The translations under genes and the position numbers were made by a program. This document shows, in pieces, positions 45,966 through 58,351 of a stretch of 64,000 nt of DNA; position 1 is the first letter of the stretch; each line of letters opens with the position of its first letter. Origin of the DNA: Xanthomonas sp. GPE 39. GTDB lineage: Bacteria > Pseudomonadota > Gammaproteobacteria > Xanthomonadales > Xanthomonadaceae. The notes below the pieces were generated by a model that was not told where the DNA came from, made no database searches, and was given only the letters and a program-made list of their open reading frames with translations. Location: positions 3,192,550 to 3,256,549 of the forward strand of contig NZ_JZHZ01000007.1 in NCBI RefSeq assembly GCF_000963005.1, written 5' to 3'.

Positions 45966-46598
45966 ATGCGGTCCATTCAAATTCTGAGCTTGGCTGTGCT
46001 TTCCGCCCTTGCTTTTGCGCCCGCCGCGTTCGCGCAGGATGCCGACACCGCATCCGGCAAGCATTTTTCTGTCGTTGGTAGCGCGACGCTGCTCGATCCG
46101 CACTCCAAGCCTGCCAATGGCTTGCATGTCGACGGCGGCCCGGCGCCGACCATCAGCGCCAGCTGGCTGATCGACGACAACTGGGCGGTCGAACTGTGGG
46201 GCGCGCCAGACAAGTTCAGCCACCGCGTCCGTACCGATGCCGTCGGCAAGGTCGGCAGCGTCAAGCAGCAGCCGATTGCGCTGAGTGGCCAGTACCACTT
46301 CGGTGCAGCGGACAGCGTGTTCCGTCCGTTCGTCGGCGTCGGCTACTACCAGTCCAACTTCAGCCACGAGAAGATCGACGGGCTCTCGGCCACCGGCGAC
46401 CACGTGAGCCTGGACACCGCCAAGGGTCCGATGGGCACCGTCGGCGTGGACATGAACATCAACTCCACCTGGTTCGCCCGCGCCGACGCCCGCTACATGC
46501 GCTCGCGTCCGGAAGTGGACGTTGCCGGCAGCGGCACCGGCAAGGAACTGATGCTGGATCCGTGGTTGGTCAGCTTCGGTATCGGTGCGCGCTTCTAA
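45966..46598 (+). CDS. ompW: OmpW-family outer membrane protein
   Basis: A 210-aa protein with signal peptide SIQILSLAVLSALAFAPAAF cut after AFA, then an eight-stranded barrel (RPFVGVGYYQSNF; WFARADARYMR) ending in Phe, the C-terminal signature of outer membrane barrels. OmpW proteins form narrow hydrophobic channels. An AGGAGA precedes the ATG. Confidence 0.9.
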   Translation: MRSIQILSLAVLSALAFAPAAFAQDADTASGKHFSVVGSATLLDPHSKPANGLHVDGGPAPTISASWLIDDNWAVELWGAPDKFSHRVRTDAVGKVGSVKQQPIALSGQYHFGAADSVFRPFVGVGYYQSNFSHEKIDGLSATGDHVSLDTAKGPMGTVGVDMNINSTWFARADARYMRSRPEVDVAGSGTGKELMLDPWLVSFGIGARF

Positions 46599-46621
46599 GC
46601 ACCTTCGCTCCATGGCATAAG

Positions 46622-46650
46622 CAAACGGGCCCGAACGGGCCCGTTTGTTT
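46622..46650 (+). terminator. Intrinsic terminator of ompW
   Basis: CAAACGGGC / GCCCGTTTG with loop CCGAACGG, then TTTCT, 23 bp after the stop codon; it could also serve metQ from the other side. Confidence 0.8.
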
Positions 46651-46694
46651 CTGTCGCGACACGACACGCCGACCAAGCCACACCCGCCCCCGCA

Positions 46695-47501
46695 TCAGAA
46701 CGCCGGCAGCACCGCGCCCTGGTACTTGCGCAGGATGAAAGCCTTCACCTGTGGACTGGTCAACGCCTTGGCCAATTTCCGCACGCGCGGGTCATCCTTG
46801 TTGTCGGCACGAGCGACCAGGAAGTTGACATATGGCGAATCCTTGCTTTCAATCGCCAGCGCGTCACGGGTCGGGTTGAGCCCGGCATCGAGCGCGTAGT
46901 TGGTGTTGATCAGCGCCAGATCGACCTGCTCCAGTACCCGTGGCAGCATCGCCGAATCCAGCTCGCGGAACTTCAACTGTTTGGGATTGGACACGATATC
47001 GCGCTGCGTCGAGAGCGCGTTACCCGGATCCTTGAGCTTGATGACCCCAGCCTTGTCCAGCAGGATCAATGCGCGGCTGTTGTTGCTGGGATCGTTGGGA
47101 ATCACCACTTCGGCACCCTGCGGCAACTCGGCCAGTGACTTGAAACGGCGCGAATAGGCACCGAACGGCTCGATGTGCACCCCGACCACGGTCACCAGAT
47201 CGCTCTTACGGTCACGGTTATAGGCTTGCAGATACGGCTCAGTCTGGAAGTAGTTCACGTCGATCTGCTTCTGCACCACCTGGTCGTTGGGCTGCACGTA
47301 ATCGTTGAATACGCGCACGTCCAGGATGACCCCCTGCTGCTCCAGCATCGGCTTGACCACCTCCAGAATCTCGGCATGCGGCACCGCCGTGGCGGCAATG
47401 CTGAGGTGAGACACGTCGGCAGCGGAATCGGACTTGGCGCAGGCGCCCAGTGCAAGCACGGCAGCGGCGGCGAGCAAGAGACGCAAGGGGAGTCGGGTCA
47501 T
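46695..47501 (-). CDS. metQ: Methionine-binding lipoprotein MetQ
   Basis: A 268-aa lipoprotein (NLPA family) that feeds D- or L-methionine to the MetNI importer. Signal with lipobox LALGAC; mature motifs VPHAEILEVVKPMLEQQG, QPNDQVVQKQIDVNYFQTEP and ALINTNYALDAGLNP. The start at 47501 was chosen for the signal peptide; 16 upstream codons are open. Last gene of metNIQ. Confidence 0.94.
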   Translation of the reverse strand: MTRLPLRLLLAAAAVLALGACAKSDSAADVSHLSIAATAVPHAEILEVVKPMLEQQGVILDVRVFNDYVQPNDQVVQKQIDVNYFQTEPYLQAYNRDRKSDLVTVVGVHIEPFGAYSRRFKSLAELPQGAEVVIPNDPSNNSRALILLDKAGVIKLKDPGNALSTQRDIVSNPKQLKFRELDSAMLPRVLEQVDLALINTNYALDAGLNPTRDALAIESKDSPYVNFLVARADNKDDPRVRKLAKALTSPQVKAFILRKYQGAVLPAF

Positions 47502-47669
47502 GGCAAGAATCCAAAAACGTGAGAAAGAAGTGCGGCTGGCGACCGCCATGGACGCACGCTAGCAGACCTGACTGCAGCGTGCGGAACAATCCTGGTATTC
47601 GCAACGGATTGGCCGTCATCGAGGATTGCTGCAACGCATGCGCGGCTGAAGCCACTGCGATAACTGCAC

Positions 47670-48365
47670 TCAGCGCCGGCTGTAATGCGCAACCAAACGA
47701 TCACCGAGCATCTGCAACGCCTGCACCAATACCAGCAGCAACAGCACCGTGACCAGCGCCACGTCGGCATGCGAGCGTTGATAGCCATCGCGATAGGCCA
47801 AGTCACCCAGGCCACCGGAGCCAATCGCGCCGCCCATCGCGGTGAAGCCGATCAGCGCAATCGTGGTGACAGTGGCACCGGCGATCAGGCCCGGCCGCGC
47901 CTCCGGCAACAGCACCCGCGTCACCAGTTGCCAAGTGGTCGCGCCCATCGCCAGGCTGGCTTCGACCACGCCACGCTCCACTTCGCGCAACGCCGTCTCC
48001 ACCAGGCGCGCATAGAACGGTGCCGCGCCCACCACCAGCGGCAGGATCGCGCCACGTACCCCCAACGAAGTACCCATCGCCCACAGGGTCAGCGGAATCA
48101 TCGCGATCATCAGGATGATGAAGGGCACCGAACGCAGCACATTGATCGCCAGCGCCAGCATGCCGTAGAGCAACGGCCGCCGATGGAGTTGGCGCGGCCC
48201 GACCAGAAACAACAACACGCCTAGCGGCAAACCGATCAGCAAGGTCAGCGGTAGCGCGCCACCCAACATCATCAGCGTATCCAGCGTGGCACGGCCGATC
48301 TCGTTCCATTTATCGGCATCGAGATGATGGAAGAAGCCACCGGCAGCAATCGCGAAGCAGCTCAT
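47670..48365 (-). CDS. metI: Methionine ABC transporter permease MetI
   Basis: A 231-aa inner-membrane permease with five helices and the EAA-type loop [36 protein letters not shown] near the C-terminus is typical of MetI. It starts inside the metN stop codon (4-bp overlap). Confidence 0.95.
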   Translation of the reverse strand: MSCFAIAAGGFFHHLDADKWNEIGRATLDTLMMLGGALPLTLLIGLPLGVLLFLVGPRQLHRRPLLYGMLALAINVLRSVPFIILMIAMIPLTLWAMGTSLGVRGAILPLVVGAAPFYARLVETALREVERGVVEASLAMGATTWQLVTRVLLPEARPGLIAGATVTTIALIGFTAMGGAIGSGGLGDLAYRDGYQRSHADVALVTVLLLLVLVQALQMLGDRLVAHYSRR

Positions 48366-49372
48366 CGGCGCAGTTCCTCCACATGCACGCCGGCAGCGAC
48401 GAATGCGGCCTGCGCCGCGTCGATGTCGCCACCAACCAGGGCCACAGTGAGCTGACCATACGGGGTGTCCTTGATCCGGTCGATGCGCCCGGACAGGATG
48501 TTGTAGTCCACTGCGGTGGTACGGGCGATATGCCCGAGCAGCGGCGCGTAGGTGTCGGCACCGAGGAAGGTCAACCGCAAGACGCGTCCGGCTACCGCGA
48601 CGAGGTCGCGATGCAGTTCGCTCTCGTCCACATGCTCGGCTTCGGAGACGAAGCGGCGGGTGGTCGGATGCTGCGGGTGCAGGAAGACATCGCTCACCGC
48701 TCCGATTTCCACCAAGTGCCCGGCATCCAGCACCGCTACGCGATCGCAGACCCGGCGGATCACCTCCATTTCATGAGTAATCAGCACGATGGTCAGGCCC
48801 AACTCGCGGTTGATCTGTGCCAGCAACGCCAGCACCGAGGCGGTGGTCTGCGGATCCAATGCACTGGTGGCCTCGTCGCACAGCAGGATGCGCGGCCGCG
48901 TGGCCAGGGCGCGGGCAATGCCGACACGCTGCTTCTGTCCGCCCGACAATTGCGCCGGATACTTGCTGGCGTGTTCGGTCAATTCGACCCGAGCCAGCAG
49001 TTCGGCGACCCGCAGATCGATCTGCGCACGCGGCGTGCCGGCCAGCTCCAGCGGAAAGGCAACGTTACCGGCGACGGTGCGCGAGGACAACAGATTGAAG
49101 TGCTGGAAGATCATGCCCACACGCTGGCGCAGCGTGCGCAGCCCGGCACGATCCAGCGCGGTGACGTCTTCGTCGTCGATGCGCAAACGTCCACCGCTGG
49201 GCTCCTCCAACCGGTTGATCAACCGGATCAGGGTGGATTTGCCGGCACCGGAATGGCCGATGATGCCGAATACCTCGCCGGCCTCGATCCGCAGATCGAG
49301 CGGATGCAGGGCCACGACCGGCCGGTCGGCAACGTCATAGGACTTGTGCAGGCGCTCGAACTGGATCACCAC
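48362..49372 (-). CDS. metN: Methionine ABC transporter ATPase MetN
   Basis: A 336-aa ATPase with Walker [10 protein letters not shown], signature [16 protein letters not shown], Walker [15 protein letters not shown] and the C-terminal ACT-like (NIL) domain that binds methionine and shuts off transport. First gene of metNIQ; its 245-bp upstream region is unusually structured. Confidence 0.96.
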   Translation of the reverse strand: MVIQFERLHKSYDVADRPVVALHPLDLRIEAGEVFGIIGHSGAGKSTLIRLINRLEEPSGGRLRIDDEDVTALDRAGLRTLRQRVGMIFQHFNLLSSRTVAGNVAFPLELAGTPRAQIDLRVAELLARVELTEHASKYPAQLSGGQKQRVGIARALATRPRILLCDEATSALDPQTTASVLALLAQINRELGLTIVLITHEMEVIRRVCDRVAVLDAGHLVEIGAVSDVFLHPQHPTTRRFVSEAEHVDESELHRDLVAVAGRVLRLTFLGADTYAPLLGHIARTTAVDYNILSGRIDRIKDTPYGQLTVALVGGDIDAAQAAFVAAGVHVEELRR

Positions 49373-49617
49373 ACGGTGCCCTCAAGAAAGGGGGCAAAGC
49401 CTATCAGGCCAGGATGGCGAGTGTTATCCCATCGGATGTTGAGAGTGGCTAACAACACGTCGCGAGTCGCTGTCGGCTGGGCGCGGACAGCGCGCAGGAA
49501 CCGCAGTGTACAGGGGGTACATGAGGATTCCGAGCAATGCCCGCGCCCGTCCGAGGGCGAGACCGTCGTTGTGTTAACGACGCTAACGCCCGCATCGCAT
49601 GGCCGGCACCGACCAAG
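49373..49617. other. Structured intergenic region upstream of metN
   Basis: No gene. Three palindromes are present: TGTAC-AGGGG-GTACA (49507-49521), CGCCC/GGGCG around 49543-49560, and CGTCGTT-GTGTT-AACGACG (49564-49582). It could be a folded leader of the metNIQ mRNA or a copy of a dispersed intergenic repeat; it does not match a SAM riboswitch that I recognise. Confidence 0.5.
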
Positions 49618-50514
49618 TCAGGGGTGCATCTGCGGCGGCGGATGGGACACGGCACGTATCCGCTCGCGATGCAGCAGATACAGGCCACTGGCGACGATGA
49701 TCGCCCCACCCACCCAGGTCCAGACATCGGGTAGCGTGCGCCAGAGCAGCCAATCCCAGGGGATCACCCACAGCAGGCCGCTGTATTCCAGCGGCGCGAT
49801 CAGCGAGGCGTCGCCACGGCGAAATGCCTGGGTCAGCGCGACTTGGCCCAGCGCACCGGCCAGCCCCATGAAAGTGATCCAGCCCGCATCGGCCGCTTGC
49901 AGCGGCGTCCATCCCGGCAGCGCCAACGCACCAGCACCCAATGCCATGAGCAATAAAAACCAGACCACCAGCGACTGCGGGGTATCGCTGCGCGCCAATA
50001 GGCTGACCAGGATCGTCGCCACCGCATAGGCACCGGCCGCCAGCAATACCATCAGACCTGGCAGCGAGATCAGCCCTCCCACACCCGGCCGCAGCACCAC
50101 CAACACGCCCACCAAGCCGAGGCCAATCGCGGCCCAGCGCCGCGGGCCGACGTGCTCGCCAAGCAACGGCACCGACAACGCCGCCACCAGCAGCGGCGAA
50201 ACGAAGTAGATGGTATAGGCGGTGGACAGCGACAGGTGGCGCAACGCCCAGGCGAAGCAGGCGATCATCACGATGCCGAGCACACCGCGCAGCAGATGCA
50301 ATCCCCAGCGCACCGGCATGATCGCGCGTGGTCCAGCGCTGACCAGCACCCAGAGCAACACGAACGGTAGCGAGGCGGCACCGCGCAGCGTGGCCATTTG
50401 CAGCGCCGGGTAATGCGCGCTGAGCAACTTCATCGCCACGTCCATCAGCGAGAAAAACGCGACCGCAGCGATCATCCACGCCGCAGCCACAGCATTGGAA
50501 CGGGAACGGGGCAT
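49618..50514 (-). CDS. EamA/DMT-family transporter
   Basis: A 298-aa inner-membrane protein with ten predicted helices in two EamA repeats (AAVAFFSLMDVAMKLLSAHY; AAGAYAVATILVSLLARSD), the drug/metabolite transporter superfamily. Substrate not predictable. MPRSRSN at 50514 is a better start than the ATG eight codons upstream. Confidence 0.88.
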   Translation of the reverse strand: MPRSRSNAVAAAWMIAAVAFFSLMDVAMKLLSAHYPALQMATLRGAASLPFVLLWVLVSAGPRAIMPVRWGLHLLRGVLGIVMIACFAWALRHLSLSTAYTIYFVSPLLVAALSVPLLGEHVGPRRWAAIGLGLVGVLVVLRPGVGGLISLPGLMVLLAAGAYAVATILVSLLARSDTPQSLVVWFLLLMALGAGALALPGWTPLQAADAGWITFMGLAGALGQVALTQAFRRGDASLIAPLEYSGLLWVIPWDWLLWRTLPDVWTWVGGAIIVASGLYLLHRERIRAVSHPPPQMHP

Positions 50515-50585
50515 GCGCGGATTATCGCCGCGATCCACGTCCGATGCCTATCGGCATGCGGCGGCGGCCATGCACCGCTGTGGGC

Positions 50586-51068
50586 TCAATCGCGGAAGTT
50601 GTCGAACTGCAATGGCAGCTCGAAATCGCTCTTCTTCAGCAAAGCGATCGCGTCCTGCAGATCATCGCGCTTCTTGCCGCTGACGCGTAGTTTCTCGCCG
50701 TTGATCTGGGCTTCCACCTTGATCTTGGCCTCCTTGAGCGTGGCGACGATCTTTTTAGCCAGCTTCTGCTCGATACCTTGCTTGACAGTGACTTTCTGCC
50801 GCGCGCCAGCCAGATTGATCTCCACGTCACCGAACTCCAGGCAGCGCACGTCGATGCCACGCGCAAGCAGGCGCGCGCGCAAGATATCGGTCATCTGCTT
50901 GAGTTGGAAATCGCTGGGCGCGGACTGGGCGATGACCTGATCGTCCAGCTCGAAGGTGGCCTGCACGCCCTTGAAGTCGAAGCGCGTGGCCAGTTCCCGG
51001 TTGGCCTGATCCACCGCATTGGTCAGTTCGTGCTTGTCCACTTCGGAAACGACGTCGAAAGACGGCAT
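50586..51068 (-). CDS. yajQ: YajQ-family nucleotide-binding protein
   Basis: A 160-aa protein with two ferredoxin-like folds. MPSFDVVSEVDKHELTNAVD and RFDFKG are diagnostic. In X. campestris a YajQ protein binds cyclic di-GMP and a transcription factor to control virulence genes; the same role here is inference. A strong GAGGAG precedes the ATG. Confidence 0.94.
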   Translation of the reverse strand: MPSFDVVSEVDKHELTNAVDQANRELATRFDFKGVQATFELDDQVIAQSAPSDFQLKQMTDILRARLLARGIDVRCLEFGDVEINLAGARQKVTVKQGIEQKLAKKIVATLKEAKIKVEAQINGEKLRVSGKKRDDLQDAIALLKKSDFELPLQFDNFRD

Positions 51069-51209
51069 GGCAACTCCTCGGAAAAAGAGCACCTATCCTA
51101 CCGATGTCGCTGCCACGCCGCTGCCCGCGCCATGCCAGCGGCCGCACCGTGACACCCCGCATCCGGCATACACTTGCGCGCCAGCGCTCTACCCAACGTC
51201 ACCGTCGCC

Positions 51210-51764
51210 ATGGATCCCACCCCCACCTGCCACACCGCCGATCCCATCGCATTGACCCGCCAATGGCTGGAACGCGCAGTGATCGGCCTGAACCTGTGTC
51301 CATTCGCCAAGGCGGTGTACGTCAAGCAGCAAGTGCGCTACGTGCTCAGCGATGCGACCACGCCCGAGGCCCTGCTCGAAGAATTGGCCGAGGAGCTGCT
51401 GCTGCTGCGCGATACCCCTGCCGAACAGATCGACACCACGCTGATCGTGCATCCAGACGTGCTGCAGGATTTCCTGGACTACAACGACTTCCTCGACAAC
51501 GCTGACGCTGCGGTCCAAGCACTGGATCTGCAAGGCATTTTGCAAGTGGCCAGCTTCCATCCGCACTACCAGTTCGCCGGCACCGCAGCGGAGGACATCG
51601 GCAACTACACCAATCGCGCGCCCTTCCCCACCCTGCACCTGCTGCGCGAGGACAGCGTGGAGCGCGCGGTGGCCGCGTTCCCGGACGCAGATGTGATCGT
51701 CGAACGCAACCTGCAAACGCTGGAGAAACTTGGCGTGGACGGATGGAAAAAGCTATTCGAGTGA
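51210..51764 (+). CDS. DUF1415 family protein
   Basis: A 184-aa cytosolic protein of unknown function common in gamma- and betaproteobacteria. The start of the domain, WLERAVIGLNLCPFAKAV, and the central SFHPHYQFAG are conserved landmarks, with a Cys in LCPF. No partner gene is evident. Confidence 0.85.
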   Translation: MDPTPTCHTADPIALTRQWLERAVIGLNLCPFAKAVYVKQQVRYVLSDATTPEALLEELAEELLLLRDTPAEQIDTTLIVHPDVLQDFLDYNDFLDNADAAVQALDLQGILQVASFHPHYQFAGTAAEDIGNYTNRAPFPTLHLLREDSVERAVAAFPDADVIVERNLQTLEKLGVDGWKKLFE

Positions 51765-51960
51765 CCCCATCGATCCTCCACTGCGCCACCACAGCGGAGA
51801 TTTTCCACTGGCAACAATCAGCGATTGCAGGCGCGCACGCTGAAGTGCAACCCACTTTCCCGATCACGCCTGTTAGCCACACTGCACATTGCGCAGCGTG
51901 GTTTTAATCAGACCACACTGTTCAACGCAACACGTCTGAGCGCGTTGCGAATCCAGGCTG

Positions 51961-52659
51961 CTATCCAAACAGTTGCGCCAGCTCGGCCGCCTCCAGCACA
52001 CGCCACTGCCCAGCGGGCAGTTCGTCCAACGCCAGGCCACCGATGCGGCAACGGTGCAGCGCGATCACATGATTTCCGACCGCGGCAAACATCCGCCGCA
52101 CCTGGTGGTAACGCCCTTCGTGCAAGGCGACACGCACCTGCCGTGCGCCCAGCACCTCCATTTCCACCGGCAGCAAGGGCGTGGTTTCGCCGTCCAGCAA
52201 CAACGTGCCGCTGGCGAACTGCGCGGCCTCATCGCCACGCAGATCCTCGGCCAGGGTCGCCTCGTAGATCTTGGCCAAACGCGACTTCGGCGCGACGATG
52301 CGATGCAGCAGGGCGCCATCGTCAGTCATCAACAGCAGGCCGCTGGTGTCGCGATCCAGGCGTCCGACCGTGGACAGCAGGGGCGAACGCAGGCGAAATC
52401 GCGGCGGCAACAGATCGTAGACGATGCGTCCGGGGTCCTTGGTCGAACAGGTGTAGCCGACCGGCTTGTGCAACGCCAGGATCAACCCCGGCGGCGGATC
52501 CAGCACTTCGCCATCGACCCGGATCGCCGCATGCGGCACCTGATCGTCGGCATACAGGACATCGCCGTCGGCATCGGTGATACGTCCCTCGCGAAACATC
52601 AGCGCCACCTGCTTGCGGCTGCCGTACCCCAGGTTGGCCAGATGTTTGACCAGCTTCAT
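51961..52659 (-). CDS. rsuA: 16S rRNA pseudouridine(516) synthase
   Basis: A 232-aa protein with an N-terminal S4-like RNA-binding segment (KHLANLGYGSRKQVALMFRE) and a catalytic domain with Asp in GRLDRDTSGLLL. The RsuA group is preferred to RluB/RluE by length and by the short insert-free catalytic domain. It overlaps the methyltransferase gene upstream by 4 bp. Confidence 0.88.
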   Translation of the reverse strand: MKLVKHLANLGYGSRKQVALMFREGRITDADGDVLYADDQVPHAAIRVDGEVLDPPPGLILALHKPVGYTCSTKDPGRIVYDLLPPRFRLRSPLLSTVGRLDRDTSGLLLMTDDGALLHRIVAPKSRLAKIYEATLAEDLRGDEAAQFASGTLLLDGETTPLLPVEMEVLGARQVRVALHEGRYHQVRRMFAAVGNHVIALHRCRIGGLALDELPAGQWRVLEAAELAQLFG

Positions 52660-53729
52660 CGGCGTACCGTCGTGCGAGCGCGCACCGCACAGATCAGCTT
52701 GAAACCGTCGCGGGTGGCGACCACCTCGGTCGCGCCGAAGCTGGCATCGAGCACCGCCTCGTAGGGCAGGTGCCGATTGGCGACCAGATACAGGCGTCCG
52801 CCAGGCGTCAGCGCCTGCGCGGCCACCGCGATGAAACGGCGACCGATGTCCGGCCGCTCCATCCGACCGGGCGCGTGGAATGGCGGATTGCTGACAATCA
52901 CGTCGTAGTGCGCAGGCAGCCCCGCGGTGACGTCATGCCAGTGGAAGCCCAACGTCACCGTGGCCGGGGTCTGTGCCAGGTTATGGCGCGCCATTGCCAG
53001 CGCGCGCGCATCGGCCTCGAACAGATCCAACGCGGTGATCTGCGCGCAGCGCGCCAGTAATTCGGCCGACAGATAACCGTAACCAGCGCCGAGATCGGCG
53101 GCACGCCCGCGCAGGTCCGCTGGCAGATGCTCGGCCAACAGCGCCGAAGCCGGGTCGATGCGGTCCCAAGCGAACACGCCGGGACGGCTAAGGAAGCGCC
53201 CGCCAAGGATCGGTCGCGGCGCGTCCGCAGCGGCCCAGCGCTGTTGCAGGGTGGCATCGTGCGTCCCGTGCAGGGGCGCGGTCCAGTACACCCGGCAATG
53301 GTGTTTGGTCAGTTTGCCGCCGAGGCCAGCCAATTGCTGCAAATCGTCCTCGCCGGAGCGCGCACCTTCATTATTTGCTTGACAGGCGACCACCACGCCG
53401 CCCGGCGCGGCCAGCGCCAACGCACGTGCCAGCAAGGCCCGCGCCTCCTCGCGCTGGCGTGGCGGTAGCACCAGCACCAGCGCATAACCACCAGGATCGT
53501 CATGAGCGCCGGCCTGCTCCGTGCGAACCTGCCACCCGCCCTGCTGCAACGCCATGGCGAATGGGCGGTAGTCCTGTTCGCAGACCAGTTGCGTCGCCTG
53601 CGCATGCTGGCGCAGCGCCCAACCCTCGCGCGCGCGCAAGAACAGCACCTTGCCGGCTGGCCAGGGCAGCCTGCCCTGGGCGAACGGCAGGAACAGCGTG
53701 TGGAGGGGGGCATCTTGCACAGCCGGCAT
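52656..53729 (-). CDS. rsmC: RsmC/RlmG-like rRNA guanine-N2 methyltransferase
   Basis: A 357-aa protein with a degenerate N-terminal methyltransferase-like half and an active C-terminal half: SAM motif ADLGAGYGYLSAELL and catalytic VSNPPFH. This two-half design is typical of RsmC (16S G1207) and RlmG (23S G1835); RsmC is preferred because it is coupled to rsuA. The start is uncertain: ATG 53729 or GTG 53741, both with weak ribosome-binding sites. Confidence 0.78.
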   Translation of the reverse strand: MPAVQDAPLHTLFLPFAQGRLPWPAGKVLFLRAREGWALRQHAQATQLVCEQDYRPFAMALQQGGWQVRTEQAGAHDDPGGYALVLVLPPRQREEARALLARALALAAPGGVVVACQANNEGARSGEDDLQQLAGLGGKLTKHHCRVYWTAPLHGTHDATLQQRWAAADAPRPILGGRFLSRPGVFAWDRIDPASALLAEHLPADLRGRAADLGAGYGYLSAELLARCAQITALDLFEADARALAMARHNLAQTPATVTLGFHWHDVTAGLPAHYDVIVSNPPFHAPGRMERPDIGRRFIAVAAQALTPGGRLYLVANRHLPYEAVLDASFGATEVVATRDGFKLICAVRARTTVRR

Positions 53730-53870
53730 CGGGAATCGCACTCGGGTGGGACGCGCATTCTACCGGGAGTGCGACAGTTGACCGGACTTTGCGCCAATCC
53801 AACGTCGTGTTGATGCGCCGACAACATGCCCGCGCCTAGTGTGGATGCACTCAATGCCCGGAGAAGCAGC

Positions 53871-54134
53871 ATGCGCGCAGTCTTCATCGGTGGTGTCGTC
53901 GACAACAGCGAGGTAGAGCTGGATGGCAACCAACCACCGTTGCACTATCCGAACAGCGCCGACAGCCAACGCTTGCGCTATCGTCTGCACCAGCGTGGAG
54001 AACACGACGACGGCCGCGTGATCTACGCCATTTACGCCGCGCCAGGACTGGACGATACCGAGGTCAAGCGCGTATTCGACGAACGCGGCTACGCACGCCG
54101 CTTCGGCGTGGAGCCGGCGCTGGTGGCGCCTTGA
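53871..54134 (+). CDS. Conserved hypothetical protein, 87 aa
   Basis: A short soluble protein beginning MRAVFIGGVVDNSEVELDG, with a charged middle and a mixed alpha/beta pattern; no Cys, no membrane segment. I do not recognise the family. GGAGAAG lies 9 bases upstream of the ATG, and GC content and codon use match neighbours, so it is probably a real gene. It is convergent with the dehydrogenase gene. Confidence 0.65.
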   Translation: MRAVFIGGVVDNSEVELDGNQPPLHYPNSADSQRLRYRLHQRGEHDDGRVIYAIYAAPGLDDTEVKRVFDERGYARRFGVEPALVAP

Positions 54135-54198
54135 GCACACTCGCTGCAGTTGCCTATGCAGCGCGAACCGACACGGCAACTGCGGCAACCGATCATGC

Positions 54199-55533
54199 TT
54201 ATCTACCCATCTTCGGCGTGACCCGCCACACCACGTTGCCGACATCGTCGGCGACCAACAATGCACCGGGCTTATCCACCGCCACCCCTACCGGGCGGCC
54301 TTGTGCGCGGCCTTCGACATCCAGGAAACCGGTCAGCACATCCTGCGGCTTGCCACTGGGCTTGCCGCCGACAAAGGGCACGTAGATGACCTTGTAACCC
54401 GATGGCGGATCGCGATTCCAGGAGCCGTGCTGCCCGATGAAGACGCCACCACGGTAGGCCGGAGGCAACAGCGTCCCCTCGTAAAAGACCAGCCCCAGCG
54501 ACGCCGTATGCGCGCCGAGCGCATAGTCCGGTTTGATCGCGCTCGCCACCAGCTCCGGATTCTGCGGCTGCACCCGCTCGTCCACATGCTGGCCGTAATA
54601 GCTATAGGGCCAGCCGTAGAAACCGCCCTCGCGCACCGAGGTCAAATAGTCCGGGACCAGATCGCTGCCGAGTTCGTCGCGCTCATTGACCACCGTCCAC
54701 AGCGTGTCGGTGCCGGGTTGCCAGGCCAATCCCACCGGATTACGCAGGCCACCAGCGAACACCCGGGTGGCGCCGCTGGCCACGTCCACTTCCAGGATTG
54801 CCGCACGGTTGAGCTCCTGTTCCATGCCATTCTCGGCGACGTTGCTATTGGAACCCACACCCACGTAGAGCTTCTTGCCATCGCGACTGGCCAGCAGGCT
54901 CTTGGTCCAGTGGTGATTGATACCGCCCGGCAGATTGGCCAGGACACTGGGCGCGGCACTGATCTGGGTATCGCCCTCGTTGTAAGGAAAGCTGACCAGC
55001 GCGTCGGCATTGGCAACGTACAGACGATGACCCACCAAAGCCATGCCGAACGGGGAATGCAGGCCCGTCAAAAACTGCGTGCGCACTTCGGCCACGCCAT
55101 CGCCGTCGGCATCGCGCAGCAAGGTAATGCGATTGGCGCTGGGCATACTGGCGCCAGCCTTGGCCATCATCGCACCCTGGATCTTGTCGCGCAGGCCGCT
55201 GCTTTGCTTGTTCGGCGCTGGCGGTGCCGCGCTCTCAGCCACCAACACATCGCCATTGGGCAGAACATAGAGCCAGCGCGGGTGATTCAGATCGCGCGCG
55301 AATGCCTGCACCGCCAAGCCATCGGCCGGTACCGGTGCGGCACCGACGGCCCAGCGCTTGACCTGCGCGATCTTCACCGTGGGAATCATCCGCCTCACCG
55401 GATCTGGCAATACCGGATTGGGCCCCATACCATCCTCGATGGAATGTTTGGCGGTATCGCCACAAGCGGCGAGCAAGACAACCGCAAGGGCGCACACGAC
55501 CCAACATGCACGAATCGGCGAAAAAATAGCCAT
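54199..55533 (-). CDS. PQQ-dependent sugar (sorbosone-type) dehydrogenase lipoprotein
   Basis: A 444-aa predicted lipoprotein (lipobox in VLLAACGD) with a six-bladed propeller typical of soluble aldose/sorbosone dehydrogenases: [69 protein letters not shown]. It probably oxidises a sugar or aldehyde in the periplasm using PQQ. No pqq genes are in the window. Confidence 0.85.
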   Translation of the reverse strand: MAIFSPIRACWVVCALAVVLLAACGDTAKHSIEDGMGPNPVLPDPVRRMIPTVKIAQVKRWAVGAAPVPADGLAVQAFARDLNHPRWLYVLPNGDVLVAESAAPPAPNKQSSGLRDKIQGAMMAKAGASMPSANRITLLRDADGDGVAEVRTQFLTGLHSPFGMALVGHRLYVANADALVSFPYNEGDTQISAAPSVLANLPGGINHHWTKSLLASRDGKKLYVGVGSNSNVAENGMEQELNRAAILEVDVASGATRVFAGGLRNPVGLAWQPGTDTLWTVVNERDELGSDLVPDYLTSVREGGFYGWPYSYYGQHVDERVQPQNPELVASAIKPDYALGAHTASLGLVFYEGTLLPPAYRGGVFIGQHGSWNRDPPSGYKVIYVPFVGGKPSGKPQDVLTGFLDVEGRAQGRPVGVAVDKPGALLVADDVGNVVWRVTPKMGR

Positions 55534-55861
55534 GCGTCGTGGAAATCCAGGAAACCGGGCGAATGGCGATGATGCACAGCCGCGCCAGAGAAAAAGTGAA
55601 ATCTACGTCAAGGCCACGGCACGGCAATCACAGCGCCAGGACCGCTGTTGGCAGCAGCGCACGGTGCGGATTCATGCGACCAGCAGATGCGGAGCGATGT
55701 ATCGACAGCATCGGCCAGGTCATCGACGCAACGTCTACGCCGCCCACTCCTGCGCCATCCGCTACGCTGTGCAATGGCGCGACCACCTGCACCGTCGAGA
55801 CGATAACGGAGCACACGCTGCCATCCTCGCATGCACTCCGCACGCCAGCCGGCAACCGCGA
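55534..55861. other. Non-coding gap between dehydrogenase and hybrid kinase
   Basis: 328 bp with no convincing gene, RNA or repeat. It should hold the promoter of the dehydrogenase gene; no clear -35/-10 pair was recognised. Confidence 0.5.
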
Positions 55862-57862
<2,001 letters not shown>

Positions 57863-58099
57863 GACGGCAATTGTTCTAGACGCGGCCTGCGTTGAGGAAT
57901 GGGCGATGCGATCAGCCTACCCAGCACACACAGCACGCCAGGACACCAAGGATGAACCTCCATCTTGTTGAAGCGGCCCGGCTGCCGTCAAGCCTTGGCG
58001 CAACCGGGCAAAAGCGCACATGCCCCAGCAGACCCAGCGACACGCTCTACACGAACGCCTCGGCACCTTCGGCAATCCATCGTGGCATGCGGGTCGGAC

Positions 58100-58255
58100 C
58101 CATGGCAGCGCATGTGCAACGCCTTGGCGGAGATACGGACGTCATGCCTGCCGCTGGATGGATTGTGCGCGGCAGCGCCGACATCGGCAACGCGACGACC
58201 CGTAGCACAATGGGCCGCCGCGCACCTCAACGGCTGGGCACCTCGAATCACCACC
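58100..58255 (+). pseudogene. Decayed gene fragment, copy 1 (also at 63.3 kb)
   Basis: The DNA here aligns with 63325-63455. Shared words include GGAGATACGGA, GACATCGGCAACGCG and the segment encoding DIGNATTR-x-T-x-x-RRA. No intact ORF is shared and the family is not recognised. Both copies lie on the plus strand just beyond the 3' end of a small exported-protein gene. The rest of 57863-58351 shows nothing else recognisable. Confidence 0.5.
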
Positions 58256-58351
58256 AAGAACTCGACCCCAACATCCACACGACATTGATTCGTATAGCGC
58301 ACAATTTATGGAATCGAGTTTTTTAGAGGTGCCCAGCTATTAATCGTAATT

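Noticed and set aside
49373..49617. SAM riboswitch upstream of metN
   Set aside because: The palindromes do not match any SAM or SAH riboswitch consensus I know; kept only as a structured region.
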